Positions 12,430-25,188 of a stretch of 64,000 nucleotides of DNA are shown in pieces. Made by a program: the position numbers and the translations under genes. The notes under the pieces were generated by a model. That model searched no databases, was not told the origin of the DNA, and saw nothing but the letters and a program-made list of their open reading frames with translations. Location of the stretch: NCBI GenBank assembly GCA_026826555.1, contig JAKSZT010053928.1:40720806-40784805 (forward strand). The letters are read 5' to 3'. The stretch comes from Tolypeutes matacus. Lineage: Eukaryota; Chordata; Mammalia; Cingulata; Chlamyphoridae. Position 1 is the first letter of the stretch. Each line of letters starts with the position of its first letter.

Positions 12430-13060
12430 TCATGTACCTGTTCTTCTGTTGACAGACTGATGCTACCTTTATAGAAGTCTCTCTCTGGACATTTTATTCT
12501 GTTTCATTGGTCACTTTCTCTATTCTTGCACCTTTGCCACACTGTTTTAATTAGGGACAATTTATAATCATCTTTAAATTCTGGTAGCTTTGGATTCCTT
12601 TCAATACTCCTCTTTGATAAAGAGTTTACCCAGATATTTTTCTTCTTTATTTTTCCATTTAACTTTAGAGTCACTTTTTTCAGTTAAAAGAAAAATGTTG
12701 TTACTTTCGGGATTACATTTCTAAATTAACTTGGGGGAACTGACATTTTTATAATGTTGAGTATTCCACTCAAGAATGTCTTTTGATATGTTTAAGTCTT
12801 TTGTGTCCTTCTGTAACGCTTGCCTCATATAAGACTTATATAGTTCTAGTTATTTTTGCCCCTCCAGGAAATATATGTTTTCTGTTGCAATTAGAAATGG
12901 GCTTTTTCTTCCATTAAATTTCCTGACTTGCTTTTGGTATATATGAAATCTATTGATTTCTGTGTATTAATTTTCTACTCTGCTACCTTATTGAACTCTT
13001 TTACTGCTTGTAGTAGTTTTCCAGCTGATTTTTAAAAAAATTTTATTTTCCATATATATA
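12430..13060 (-). mobile_element. L1 ORF2 fragment, antisense, old
   Basis: Typical reverse-complement L1 ORF2 text: gacattttattctgtttcat, gacatttttataatgttgag, gaaatctattgatttctgtg, ctaccttattgaactctttt. Diverged and truncated at both ends. Confidence 0.8.
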
Positions 13061-13379
13061 ATCATAACATCTGTAAATATTGATATTTTTATCTCCTTTC
13101 CATTTTGTATAAACAATACATTAATATATTATCATTGTATTAAAAAGTTATACAATACAGAAATACTTTGAATCACAAAAAAGTCCTTCCTAACTTCCCC
13201 AACTTAATCTTTCCCAAATGTAACCACTGTTCACCTAAAGCTCTTTCTGTATATTTTCATAGATATGTACATGAAATAATACATAGTTTTGTTTCTTTTA
13301 TTTATATTTGGAGTATATTTCATATACTTTTCTTTTATATAGTTGTAATAAAAAATAAAACGACCACAAACATCACATG

Positions 13380-14120
13380 ATGCATTTAGTTGTAATGTTT
13401 CTTTAGTCTCCTTGCATCTTTCCTTAGCTTTCGGGACCTTGACACTTTTGAAGAATACTGGCGGATTGTTTTATAGAATGCCCCTCAATTTGGTTTGAAC
13501 TGATGTTTTCTCATGATTGAGTTCAGGTTATACACAGGAATATACTGGCAGAAATATCAGAGAAGTGATTCTGTGTTCTTTTCATTGTATCCTACCTGGT
13601 GGCCCAGTATTTCTATCATCTCATTTTAAATTATATTCATTTTGATCATTTAATTAAAGCAATGTTTATTGGGCTTTTCCTCTGTAAAGTTACTCTCATT
13701 CTTTTGTAATTAGTAAGCATTTTGTGAGGAGTTACTTTGAAACAGTGTAAGTATCCAATTCTTTATCAGACATTTAATTTATTTGTATATGTATTTATAT
13801 CTGTATGGATATGGTTTTCTAATCTGGATTATAATCTGTATTATCATTATTTATTTTGATGGTCAAATTGTCCCAGATTTGGCCATGAGGGGCTCCATTA
13901 AGCTGACTTTTGTATCCTTATATTGCACTTCTGCTTCAATCCTAAACCAAATCATTTCTCCAAGAAACACCAGATTCTTTGTAGTGGAAATGTTTAGAAG
14001 ACATGATCCAGCACTCAGAAACCTTAGTGCTATTAGAGTATTTCTGTTCTCAGGTGTCATTTTAATGGGCAAAGCTAGGGGATGTGGGATTTGTAATCAC
14101 ACTTACATATGAATATGCAC
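13380..14120. mobile_element. Ancient interspersed repeat, probably LINE-derived
   Basis: Text such as ttcgggaccttgacactttt, tttggtttgaactgatgttt, ctcatgattgagttcaggtt and aaattgtcccagatttggcc matches a common mammalian repeat that I remember as an L1M-type 3' region. Family and strand are not certain. Confidence 0.45.
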
Positions 14121-14145
14121 GTTTATATCTTTTTTTCAATGTTTA

Positions 14146-14198
14146 TTCTCTCTCTCTCTCTCTCCCCTCCCTCCCTCCCTCCTTCCCCCCCCCCCCAT
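14146..14198. repeat. (TC)n / (CCCT)n / poly-C pyrimidine tract
   Basis: CT dinucleotides pass into CCT units and end in a run of C. Plus-strand pyrimidine mirror-like DNA. Confidence 0.9.
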
Positions 14199-14489
14199 CT
14201 CCAAATCTGATCCTAACTCACAGGATTCATCTTAGTGTTCTCCCTTTTATAGTTAAAGGTCCCTTCTTTGATAGTGATAAACCTGGCTCCTATTGTCCTC
14301 ACCCTTGTCACCCTGCTCAGACTCTAACAGCCTACACAGTGCCACTGCAGCTCCTCCTTTCTCTGATATGGACCCCTACTTTATCCCAACCCACTTTATG
14401 ACTTCAGAACTGAATTGTTCAGGAAGGGGTAGGGAAACAGGGAGGACAGCTAGGTGGATCTAAATTTTTTATTGTAAGAGAATCCAAGC

Positions 14490-14572
14490 ATCACATGCAC
14501 ACACATACATACACAAATATATGCATGTGTATATCTGCATATATATGTATATGTGTATATGTGTATATGATT
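14490..14572. repeat. (CA/TATG)n low-complexity tract
   Basis: Alternating purine-pyrimidine stretch of cacacatacata followed by tatatgtata units. Confidence 0.85.
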
Positions 14573-15154
14573 TCAATTTGCATTTTTTACTTAATGTTAT
14601 CTGGGGGATCTTTCGGTGTGAATACTATTTTGTTTTTTTAATTGCCTTGATGAATTATGATGAGTCCTATAATATAGCTCATCAAAAGAAATGGTAAAAT
14701 AACCATTTGGTTTCTCAAAATTTTCAATGTTATAGAGAGTTATAAACAATGGATATCCTGCATTTATTGCTTCTTTGTGTGTGAAAAGCATTTCTGTGTG
14801 AAAAAAATGGAAAGTGGAATATCTGGATTGAGGGATATATAGGTATTTTATTTTATTCAGTATTTTTGCTAGCTTTTCTTTCGAATTATGTTTTTCTTAC
14901 TGAATCGGAAAGAAGTTTTTCAATTCTTACTAAAGAACTTTGGTGTGCTCAGAATACTAAGGCTGTGTTTCATATGTTGTACTCTTTTTATTTTTTCAGT
15001 CTGTTGTTTTTCTTTTCATTGTTTTATGGTATCTTTTGCCATATATTGTTAAAATTTTTGGTAGGATTGACCTATCCATCTCTAGGTCATATTGACTTGT
15101 AAGTTTTATTTAGAAATTTCTTCTAGAACTTTTTAAGATAGTTTTTCTTTTCCT

Positions 15155-15290
15155 TCAATATTTTTAACTGAGGTATAACTTACATAAAATAAAATGTACA
15201 TATCTTCAGTGTATAGTTTGAGTTTTTCTTATTGTATACATTCCTGTAACCCTTTCATAATCTCTACAGTATCCTATTACTATACATATA
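15155..15290 (-). mobile_element. L1 3'-UTR relic, antisense
   Basis: Contains taactgaggtataacttaca, taaaatgtacatatcttcag and the following gtgtatagtttgag, typical of old L1 3' UTRs in reverse complement. Confidence 0.65.
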
Positions 15291-15299
15291 CATATATAT

Positions 15300-16890
15300 T
15301 TAACTGTAAAATGACTAGATATGTTCAGGGCATTGCTTAAAGGCCTTTCACAGCAACTTAACTATGCAAAAAGTCACTAAGAAATAACTGTCAGGGAGGG
15401 TGTATGTTTAGAGAATCTGTGATTTGTACTGAATAAGTGCTCAACCTATTCAATTAATTTGACTTGGCTTGAATTGCTGCCATTTCTTCTTAACTTTCTG
15501 AGAATAGCACTATTTGGGGAGTTGGAATCTTCCTATGATCTGACTCTTCATTCAGTTGTACCATGTTCTCTTGGAAGACCTTGTTCATTTTAACTTGTGC
15601 ATCCCTGTGAGGTTAGCATGGACCCCATGAGAGAGACGGTGTGAGCCCGTGGTATTGGTTGGTGGGAGAATGATGCAAGCCATGTGATAAACTGGCAAAT
15701 ACTTTTCCTGGCCTTTTATCCTCTCTTGGGCCACCTTGGCTAGAATTCATTCTGCCCTCTTAGAAAACACAACATCCCCCTCTAAGGATGCTAATTACAT
15801 ACTGGTTTGTATGGTTTGGAGACAGTACTTCACCTACTAAAATATTCCTCTTGAGGAAGGAACGGCATCTTACTCATCTTGTGGGGGACACTGTGCCCAG
15901 TGGCCCACTGCTGTAGCACTTAGGCAGTTTCATGATTAAGCTCAGGGATCACCAAAAGATGGTGGGGTGAAGATGGGGGGTGAGCAGAGACAGTTCTAGG
16001 GTTGCCACACACTGATGAGGCTTTCATGCCCTGGATAAGGCTGTGGGCTGTTTGATGCTGCATTTGGCTCCAGAACCTGCTGAATTTGAAACTCTTAATA
16101 AGAGTGCCTGGGTTGTCAGAGCAAGTTCTATGGATTGGCAATGGTAGCCCCCAGTTGAAATGGCCCAGGATTCAGGGTTTTTGCTCCCCTGGAGCCCCTA
16201 CCTGGTCAGAGGGTCACCAGCAGCTGTACACCCATCTGTGTGTCAAGTCTACGGGGGAAAGACAGGCTGTGTCTGCTTCTGCTCCTCATTGCTCTCTGGC
16301 TTCCATGAATGTCAGGCTCCTCTACTAAATCAATTAGAAACTTCAGGTAGATGTGTATGCTTTTTCCCACCAATCTTTAATCTTCGTGAAATGCCAAAAG
16401 AAAAAAATTTAAAGGGGAAAGGGGAAGGGAATGGAGAGTGGGGAGCCAAGAATGAAGTGTTCCAAAGGGGTCTGTCGGGAAAACCAACTGGATGCCTAGA
16501 CAGATTGTCTATTTTCTATTTTCTCTACCTATTTTACTAGATGCCTCTGGATTATAAATTAGGAAAAAAGAACTGAATAGCAACTTTACATTTGGCATTT
16601 CGGCTCACAGGCAGCAAGTGAAAAGTGTTGTCAGAGAAGCCCTCCATTTTAAGAACCAGATAATCAATACACAAGGCAAGTTTCAGACATGAATGAAGTT
16701 TCCACAGGTGACCAAAGCTGTGTTTAAACAGGAGAACACACCAAACTGTGGACTAGTCAGTGTTAATTTTTAGCCACGAAGACTTCTGATTCTGCCATTA
16801 ATTAACCCCATAACACTGTTTCCTAATCTACAAAAGGTAAGCTTGAACTAGAGAGTCACATATATATAGAGTTCTCAGAATATGGTAAGA
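15300..16890. other. Intergenic, unclassified
   Basis: No convincing exon or repeat. A 126-codon open frame at 16160-16540 has no domain, no splice context and ends in low-complexity residues, so I do not call it. Confidence 0.4.
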
Positions 16891-16899
16891 ATAAGATCA

Positions 16900-17515
16900 A
16901 TAACTTAAAAAAAGGGGAAAAAACATATAAATAGAATCTTTATGAAAATAAAGTACAAATGTTGCTAAGCATCATTCATGGTAATAGAAATACAAATTAA
17001 AAGCACATTAAGATATTAATTTTCCCCTATCATATCAACAAAAATTCTAATCATCTAACAACACATTTTGTTGGTGAAGCTCTGTGGAAATGGCATTTTC
17101 ATTCATTTGCTTGGTGGGAGCACAAACTGCCTCTGTGGAGCCAATTTGGCAGTAGCTATCAAAATTTCAAATATATTTACCATTTGACTCAGCCACTCCA
17201 TTTCTGAAAATTTGTCTTAATCATACATCTGCACACACAGGAAAAAATGTCAATGTTATTCACTATAACCTTGTTTACAATAACAAGGAATTTGCTTGAT
17301 GTCATCAGCAGTCATCTTTTTAAAAAAAATTACCAACCTGAAAAATCATCAGAATTAGTTAAATGTATCATGTTACAGTCTTAGAATGAAACGTATTATA
17401 TACCAATTAAAGGGGTGGGGGCAGTAACTACTTGTATTGAAAGTTCTCTAAGATACATTGTTAAGTTAAAGAAAAATGCAAGGTATGGAATAGTGAATAT
17501 GGCATACTCCATTTT
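16900..17515 (+). mobile_element. Old L1 3' portion, sense
   Basis: Follows the order of an L1 ORF2 end: the caaatgttgctaagcatcat part, atagaaatacaaattaaaag, gcatttggtgggagcacaaact-like part near 17110, gccaatttggcagtagctat, and ctataaccttgtttacaata. Heavily decayed. Confidence 0.7.
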
Positions 17516-19815
17516 TTGCAGAAAATAAAAAAGACATATTTTACTTGCTTATATTTATGTAGAAACTGCATGGAGACAGCGTGGAGACATAATAGACCAC
17601 TGATTCTCTTGTTTTTTTTCTTTTTGTTTGTGTTTTTAAGGTCATATGATATGAAGGTTTTTTTTGGTGAAAGTTATGGTATAAAAATAATTGTAGCTGG
17701 CAAAGCTGATGATCATCCCTGTTTGGGGGAAGTGGGCAACCTAATCAGTACTGGGTACACCCTGATAATTAAGCCTGGAGTTCAGATAGTCACATAAGAG
17801 GTGGCTGAAGACACTGAGTATACTGTAATCAGAGTCAAGATATACACGGAATTCTCTGTTGCCACTAGGACTTTTAAAGATGGAGTAAAGGCGGGAGACA
17901 AACTGTTAGCAAGCCCCCAGGGGACCAAGTGAGGAAAATGGACTAAACACACACACAATATGCAGGTTGGACCTCAAGTTCAGGAGGCTGGAGGAGACAT
18001 ATGTTCTAATCCAAGGGTTTTCAAGGTTTTCTTCACCATGAGTGAGTGTTTTCTCAAAATGATATCTTACACAGGATTGGGGTGTTAGTTTTTCCAGAAC
18101 GTCCAGCTCACTACGATTCTGAGAAATACTTGCCCCCCCCCCCCCAAATTCATGGCCACTCACTCCTGTTGGTCTGAAGTAAGAGACTGAGGTCCCAGTA
18201 GAGAGAATATGAGAACCAGCCTTTCCTACTCTTTCAGTCTTTCTTACAGTACAATGAAACCTAGGGGAAGGAGCCAGGAAGAACAAAAAAAGATGGAGAG
18301 GTGGAGGGAAAAGGAGGAAGGGAGGAGCAGTTAGAAAAAAATATAAGTCTGAAGACACAAAGCAGGTAGTTACTTAACTTGAACTTATTTGGGGAAGATG
18401 CTCTTAGCAGCCTTTTCACAGAACCAACTAAAAACCGTAACAGGTACAAACATTGACCAAGAAGACAGGGAATCACTCAGTTTTAATGGGGATTAGTTAC
18501 AGAGATAAACTGTATTCCACTGAGAGCTACAAAAGGACTAAACATAGCAATCATTTAAGGGCCTTTCTATAAATCTGAAAATAAAGAAAACTGTTGGAAA
18601 GAATAGGGAAGGAGTGAAATGCTCCTTGACTGGAACATGCAGACAAACAGATGTCTGATCCGGGCAGAAGGAATATAGAGCATGTGAGAAACATTTAATT
18701 TACAGATTAGCAAGAGGCTGCTGCTTCATCTGTTTGCTATGCTGGCTTTTCATTCCCATGGCTTCTAGCTCCAGAAGCTGGTTCAATGTGCCTTTTTGAG
18801 AGTTGAGAAGCCAGAACATAGGTCTTCTTATTAGAGGCATCCATTGTTTCAGCCAGCATAAAGGAGATGAAAGTCAAATTTACATTAATTAGATCTTCCC
18901 TAAATTGATCTGATCTTTTCCACATACTTTTCTTATACTCTCTATGGTATTAAAAGTCATTTTTCTTCCAGGGAAACACCAAGGGACTTGTCCTAAGGAA
19001 GTAGAGATTGATAACTGCAAACCTCTGAATAAAGGAGAAGATCAAAGGAAACTGGAAAAAAAAAAAAAAAAAAAAAAGCAGGACAACTGTCCTTTAAATG
19101 AAATCTGGTCCTATTGTAAATCAACCCATTGGGCTGGCTTGTTTTTTTACAATGCCATGAGAAAAATATATCACGGTGGAAATCTAGTATACTCCTTACT
19201 TTCAAATTTCAATGTGAAAGTAATGACAGGGTCTATAGAAATTTACCCAGATTCTTACAGGCTGTAACAGAATGTTTTTAAAGAATTCTTAAGAGTTTGC
19301 ATTTAAAATATTACATTTTGAATCTCTACAATATCAATATTTCTTTTGCACTCATGGGCACAAAGAGTACCTGATAGTATCGCAGGAACAATTCAAACCC
19401 AATTTCTGATTCCTAAGATGTAAATAGGATTTCCTAGTTACCCTCCATTGAAAGAGAGAAATTAAGATAAAGAGCTTACACAGGGCAATAACAGAAAGCA
19501 CATCACAAACTTTTGGTATCTCAAGGTCCTCTGTCCTGTCTGTGCCAGATTGCTGGAAGGAAACAAAGGCTTGAGAGGCCGCCTCCTGCTAATTTGAAAA
19601 AGAAGTCATTAAGCACAAGGACGTTCAAAGGCTTTGGCCAACATCTGCTCTAGGATGCAGCTGAGCCATTATGGAGAATGAAGAGTCCATAGCTAGGTAC
19701 TAAAAGCAAAGAAGTCATTTCTGAGAGTAGTCCCGATTGTGAGTTTAGTGATTAACAGGATGCTCTCAGCAGTGTTAGTAGTGAATTAATGTCCCTTTGT
19801 AGAAAAACTGTTCCA
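17516..19815. other. Intergenic, unclassified, with homopolymer runs
   Basis: Contains a C13 run near 18133-18145 and an A22 run at 19056-19077. Open frames of up to 150 codons lack domains and overlap low-complexity sequence. No gene supported. Confidence 0.4.
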
Positions 19816-20165
19816 TTCTGCATTATCTCACTGTCAGGGGTGGTTTCATATAGTGTGAGGCCTGAAGTTGATACAATTTTGGGGGGCCCTCTTTAGGAAA
19901 ATAAGAACTAAATTAGTATTACTAAATTTATTAGAAAAGTGAATGTTTATTTTGAATGAGAAAGGAAATTACAATAAATTACAAACATTTTAAAGGCTGA
20001 CAAACATAGACTCCACAAAATCAAGATAAATAACACAATGCTTTTATTAACCACCTGACACATACTATAATTTTTATATACAATTTATTTTGGCTGCATA
20101 ACCTTATTTATATAAAATAAGCCATAACACATCTTTATATTGACAATTTTATAATATGTTATAAA

Positions 20166-20193
20166 TTCAATTATCTCTAAAGAGATAATTGAA
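20166..20193. repeat. Perfect 13-bp inverted repeat, 2-base spacer
   Basis: Arms 20166-20178 (ttcaattatctct) and 20181-20193 are exact reverse complements around aa. Lies in an AT-rich, unclassified region. Confidence 0.85.
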
Positions 20194-20909
20194 ACAATTC
20201 AGTCTGAAAATGGCTAATTGGTACATACATAGAAATTTTCATAAATTTCACATGAATACCATCAAAATGAAAACTAGCTTTAATATTTATATATGCTGCA
20301 TTATAAGTATATTCTTTATAAGACAGAACTTCCATTTATTTAGGCATTAATAAGAACTGAATTTGCCTCTTGAAATTTTATACATCTGATGGTTGGAAGA
20401 ATTTTCCTCAGGCCATGTGGCTCCATACATTTCAAACATATACTTCAATGCCAGGTGTGGTAGGACATGCTCATATCATGATACAACATCTGACCCTGCA
20501 CCTTTTTTTTAATATGATGTTAGGGAGTTAGCGTGGTGGGTGGCTTAGAAACCATTCTTCCTAGAACAGCTAGCAATAACTTAACTATACATGAATGCTT
20601 CTGTGAACCACATACATATATTCCACAAAATTCAAGCTAAATGTATTTCCAACTCAATTTCCTTAGTTTGAGGCCCAGAATACCTACTCTAACCCCAACC
20701 TCTCCCTCTTCCAAACCTTCCATATTAGACTCATCTTTCTCCATTTTGACTTCCCATTTCCTGCCTCAGAAACAAACTGATTGCCACTTGTCTCAATGAA
20801 CAGTGAAAACTCAACTCTTTAAAGAGCAAGTTTCCTTACATTTAGAAGAGTGGGTAGTTAGTTTATTGAACTAATGATTGATCAGCTGTTGGTCGTTGCT
20901 GAGAGCCAC

Positions 20910-21125
20910 TTCCTCCTGAGTGCTAGTATGTACTAGATGTTGTGATAGTTGTATTCACAAGCATTCTGTCATTCAATCCTCACAATATTCCTATAAGGTA
21001 GTAAAGTTATCAACATTTTAAAAGATGAAGGAATAACCCCAGAGTTTAAGTGATTTGATCAATTCACACAGTTAGCAAGCAGTAGAGGATTCAATTGCTG
21101 TGACTTCCAGTTGCTTCAACCAAAT
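20910..21125 (-). mobile_element. MIR SINE, antisense
   Basis: Contains attctgtcattcaatcctca, caatattcctataaggtagt, acattttaaaagatgaagga, cacagttagcaagcagtaga and tgctgtgacttcca, in MIR reverse-complement order. Confidence 0.8.
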
Positions 21126-22265
21126 CTGTGTGTGCTGAGACCAAGAAAATGTAGTTTGGTGAACTCAAGTCCTAATCATATGGCTTAGAATAAGGACCTC
21201 CTCTTCAAGGTCTATGCAGCTCTCTCCATTTGCTACTTTTGGCTTTACTACATCCTTCCTCTAAGCCCCACATACATCAATTTGGCTCTTTAAGGTGGAA
21301 AGTTGTACAGAGAAGACTTTATTTTATGCCCTTATTAGATTTTATGCTCCCTTAGAATCTTAACAATATGCTATCCAAAACACAGAAGGAGTTCAGAAAT
21401 GATAGAGGTGACATAGATATTTATGATTTTTCTTCTGATGCTGACAAACATAAATAAAACTGTTTTTAACTATTCAGAGAGAAGAAAAAGAAGAGGCCTT
21501 CTAAGGTCCACAAATGCTTTTTTTAGGGAGTAAATCTAAGATTAAGTTGAAGATAATAAGAAATCATGAGAGGAAAATACAGATAAAACAAAATAAAAAG
21601 TAAAGTATCAGGCCATAAGAATAAATATGACAACAAAAATAACCAAAGGAAAATTAATGGAAAATTTAAAAATAAATACTCTCATCTGCATCACTGCTAG
21701 GTCTCGTGTAAAAGTAGTTGACTCTGTGCTTCTTTTTCATTCTCATGCTTATTCTTTCATCCAAAAAAAAAAAAGAACCAAAAGTAAAAATAAAACAAAC
21801 AAAAAAATAGAACCAGAGTGTCACCAGTTTCCTACCACCAAACATATAACCTACCATCATCTCTTCCCTCTTGTTAAAATAGACCAGAGCAACTCTCCTT
21901 CCTTCTATATAAGGCCACTTACTTTATCAGATACCATTGCAATGTGCCTAAATCAATTAGCCTGTCTCTTTAATGTGTTCATGCTTTCCCTCTCACTAGG
22001 ATAACCCCATCAGCTTAACATTTGTTGCTGTTGTTATTAGAGTAGCACATATACATAATATGAAAAGCCAAACAGTAAAACAAAACATGAGGAAGAGAAG
22101 CATTTCTCCTACTTCCTGCTTCCCAGAGGCAAATGGAGTCAACTCTCTACTCTTCCCTCTGGAACTTACCTTCCTCTTTCCAAATGCCAAACTTGCTGAT
22201 ATGGATATTTCTTGATTATTTATTGTTTTGTTTTTAAGTTTTAAATATCTATTGATTTCCCACTA
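21126..22265. other. Intergenic, A-rich, no gene recognised
   Basis: AT- and A-rich sequence leading into a sense L1 block. A 125-codon open frame at 21627-22004 is rich in Lys and Asn from A-rich DNA and has no domain. Confidence 0.4.
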
Positions 22266-22269
22266 ATAA

Positions 22270-23545
22270 AGAATAAGGGAAATCTAGAAAAGTTCACAAA
22301 ATATTTGGAAACCAAGCTAAAACACTTCTAAATACTAACTGCTGAAAGAAAAAACTGCAAGGGAAATTAGAAAATGGTTCAAAAGTCACACTAATGAAAA
22401 CAAAATCTACACCAACTGAAAGATGCAATGGTAAGATTCATTAGAGGAAGAGTGTAGCTTTAAATGCTTATGTTGGGAAGAAAGAAAGGTATAAAATCCT
22501 TGATCTAAGTTACTACCCTGCAAAAGATGAGCAAGCTATGCTTATAATTAGCAAAAGAAAGAAATAATTAAACAAACTATGTTGACTTCAAAAGAAAATG
22601 TTTTTTAAAAAAGAAAATTCAATAGGAAATTTAAAAAGCCAAAAATTTGACCGTTGAATTCTGATCAGCATATATATCTTGTAAAGATATTAAAAGAAAA
22701 AAAAATACAGACCAATATCCTTCATAAATATACATGCAAAATTCTTTAACATATACTAGCAAATCTGACCCAGCAATACAGAGAAAGGGTAATATATCAT
22801 GGACAAATTGAGTTTATCCTAGAAATGCAATGTTTGTTTAAAAGATGCTCTGTGAATGACTGGAGTGATGAATACACAATTATGTGATTGTACTGAATAA
22901 CACTTTGGATGGATTTATGCTTTATTAATACGTATCAATAAAATTGATTTGTAAAAAAAAAATTAATCAGTGTAATGCACCACATTAACAGAATAAGGGA
23001 GAAAAATATATGGACATCTCAATAGGAAAAGATATTTGTCTAAATACAACATCTATTCTTGATAAAAACAGCAAAAAAAGATCTTCTCTGTCTATTAAAG
23101 GCATCTATAATACATTACAGCTAACATCAAAGTTAATGGTAAAATAATACGAACATTGTCCTCCAACTTTCAGTAACAAGGGAATGAGGCCCACTCATCA
23201 CTTCAATTCAACTTTGCACTCACTAGAGATCCAAGACAGTGAAATAAGGAAAAAAAAAAAAAAAAAAAAAAAAAGGAATCAAAAGGCATAAAGAATAGAA
23301 AGAAAGAAACAAAACTCTTTGGTCATGAGGACATAAATGTTTATTTAAGAAATTTTAAGGAATATAAAAAAGTAATCACACCAGAGTTAATAAGTGAATG
23401 TAGTATAGCACAGTCATAAGTACAAGAGCAATATAAAAATAATTATATTTCTCTATCTTAGTAGCAAACAACAGAAAACAAAATTTTAAAAATACCAGGA
23501 TCTCTACTTTGTTAGTAGCAAGATGTTTGCAAAAGCCTGTCATTT
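22270..23545 (+). mobile_element. Old L1 ORF2 fragment, sense, with a small later L1 tail inside
   Basis: Decayed L1 ORF2 order: ggaaaccaagctaaaacact, aaaactgcaagggaaattag, tagctttaaatgcttatgtt, cagaccaatatccttcataa, tagcaaatctgacccagcaa, taatcagtgtaatgcaccac, catctataatacattacagc, gcactcactagagatccaag. At about 22845-22957 a short L1 3' tail (ending ataaaattgatttgtaaaaa) interrupts it. A 28-A run lies near 23250. Confidence 0.75.
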
Positions 23546-23680
23546 TGGGAAACGGATGTGGCTCAAGAAGTTCGGCGTCCGTCTACCATATGGAGAGACC
23601 GGGATTCAATCCCCGGGACCTCCTGGTAAAAAAATAAATAAGAAAAAAAAAAAAAAAAAAAAAAAAAAGCCTGTCATTTT
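23531..23680 (+). mobile_element. DAS SINE (tRNA-Ala-derived) with 16-bp target duplication
   Basis: The body at 23547-23664 begins gggaaacggatgtggctcaa and carries a B-box-like gggattcaatccccgggacc, then an A-rich tail. It is flanked by perfect copies of aaaagcctgtcatttt at 23531-23546 and 23665-23680. The intact duplication and long poly(A) point to a fairly young insertion. DAS SINEs are known from armadillos. Confidence 0.92.
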
Positions 23681-24734
23681 TATTCTAACATAAGCTTGAC
23701 AAAGCACAACATGGTTATTATTCTAAACCCATTAAAGAACTGAGGATGTAAAGGAACCTAAGAAAAGAAAACTCCGGAAAGTGACTTACTTTTCATAATC
23801 AGAAGAGACCCATGGCAGTTCTTAACTCTGGTGGAATAGCAAGATAGAGAGGAATCTACCATAGATGTAAGGGGAAACTAGCCAAAACTTTAAAAACCAC
23901 GTAATTGCTGTGTGTGGACTGGTGTGACAAATTAGAATTTCTGAAAAGCCACAGTCACAAAGCAAGTCTGCACCAACTTGACAAATCTGTCCCATAGGAC
24001 TTTACAGAGTGCTAGGGACAGTGCACTAAATCTGGGGACAGGACAGGAGAGACACCCCTAGGCATGCAGATAACTCTCCCAAATGTAAGGCATAGTTGCT
24101 GAGAGAAATCCCAGGTACTTAGAACTTTTACCTGCCAATGGATGGGGTCAAGGCCTGAGAACTGAAAGAATACCTTTGCCCACTATGTACCCCAGGCACT
24201 CTAGGCTTCCAGCTTCCAAAGGATTAGGGTGAGGCAAGAGATACCTCTTCAAGCTATTCTAGGTGGAAAGAGATCTCCCAAAGAACAGGACACAAGACTG
24301 GAGACCAGTGAAAACTTAGCTGGCAGTTTGGCTGTAAAGCGCAAGATTTATCTAAATATTGTCAGTGCTCAGACTCCCAAGCCCCACAGAAGGGAAAATT
24401 GTGATCTTGTTTCAAAGTATTTGAAGTCAATGGTGAAATGTATTACCCTTGAGCTGCAGCAAAACCCAGACACAATCGTTCAGATCATACTGACTCAGTC
24501 CCCACTGAAGTGGCATGCTACAAGAAAGAGGACACACATTTTTTTGGAAGCAAATACTATTTTAGTTTCTTTTTTTTTTCATATCTGGCATAACATCAGA
24601 CATTACAAGGCAAATAAGGAAGAAACAAAACATGACCCATGGTCAAAAAAGGAAACAATAAAAGCAGACCCAACTGTTGCCCAGAAATTGGAATTCTTGG
24701 AGACTTGAAACTGTTATTAAAATATGCATGGGGG

Positions 24735-25188
24735 GAAGGGGGGGGATGTGACTCAAATGGTTGGGCGTCCGTCTGCCATATGGAGGGACGTGGGTTCAAT
24801 CCCCGGGACCTCCCGGTAAAATTAAAAAAATATATATAGAAGGCGCGCATGCTGCCAGGCCTCGTGAGCGGGCAAGCCCCCAGGCCCTGTGCATGGGCCT
24901 GCCGGGCCCCACTGAGCCACGCAGCAAGATGATGACATAACAGGAGAGGGACACAGAGGAAAGCCGAGATGAGATGTGTTGAAAAACCAGGAACTGAGGT
25001 GGCGCAGGTGGCAGAACGCCTATCTCCCACATTGGAGGTTCCCAGGATCGAATCCCAGTGAAGGGATGAGAAGAGGGGGCAGGAAACAGACACAGAGAAT
25101 TGCCCAGCGAATGGATACAAAATAGCAAATGGGGGGAGGGGGGGTGTTAAAATGAATAAAAGTAAATAAATAAATCTTTAAAAAAATT
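24735..25188 (+). mobile_element. Composite DAS SINE with two tRNA-like units
   Basis: The first unit starts near 24741 (gatgtgactcaaatggttgg) with B-box ggttcaatccccgggacc. A GC-rich middle follows (about 24840-24960). A second tRNA-like unit (gaggtggcgcaggtggcag, then gatcgaatcccagtgaag) lies at about 24994-25065. The end is the DAS long-form tail (cagacacagagaattgccca, then aataaataaataaatcttta). A dimeric form is known for this SINE group. No clear target duplication was found. Confidence 0.85.

Noticed and set aside
16160..16540. A 126-codon plus-strand open frame
   Set aside because: No recognisable domain, weak start context and a low-complexity end. Single open frames of this size occur by chance in 64 kb.
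17906..18358. A 150-codon minus-strand open frame
   Set aside because: Biased composition (Pro/Leu/Phe-rich start from a purine-rich tract, C13 run inside), no domain and no splice context.
24596..25120. A 174-codon minus-strand open frame
   Set aside because: It runs through the composite DAS SINE and the neighbouring L1 5' region. The protein is a translation of SINE text and has no domain.
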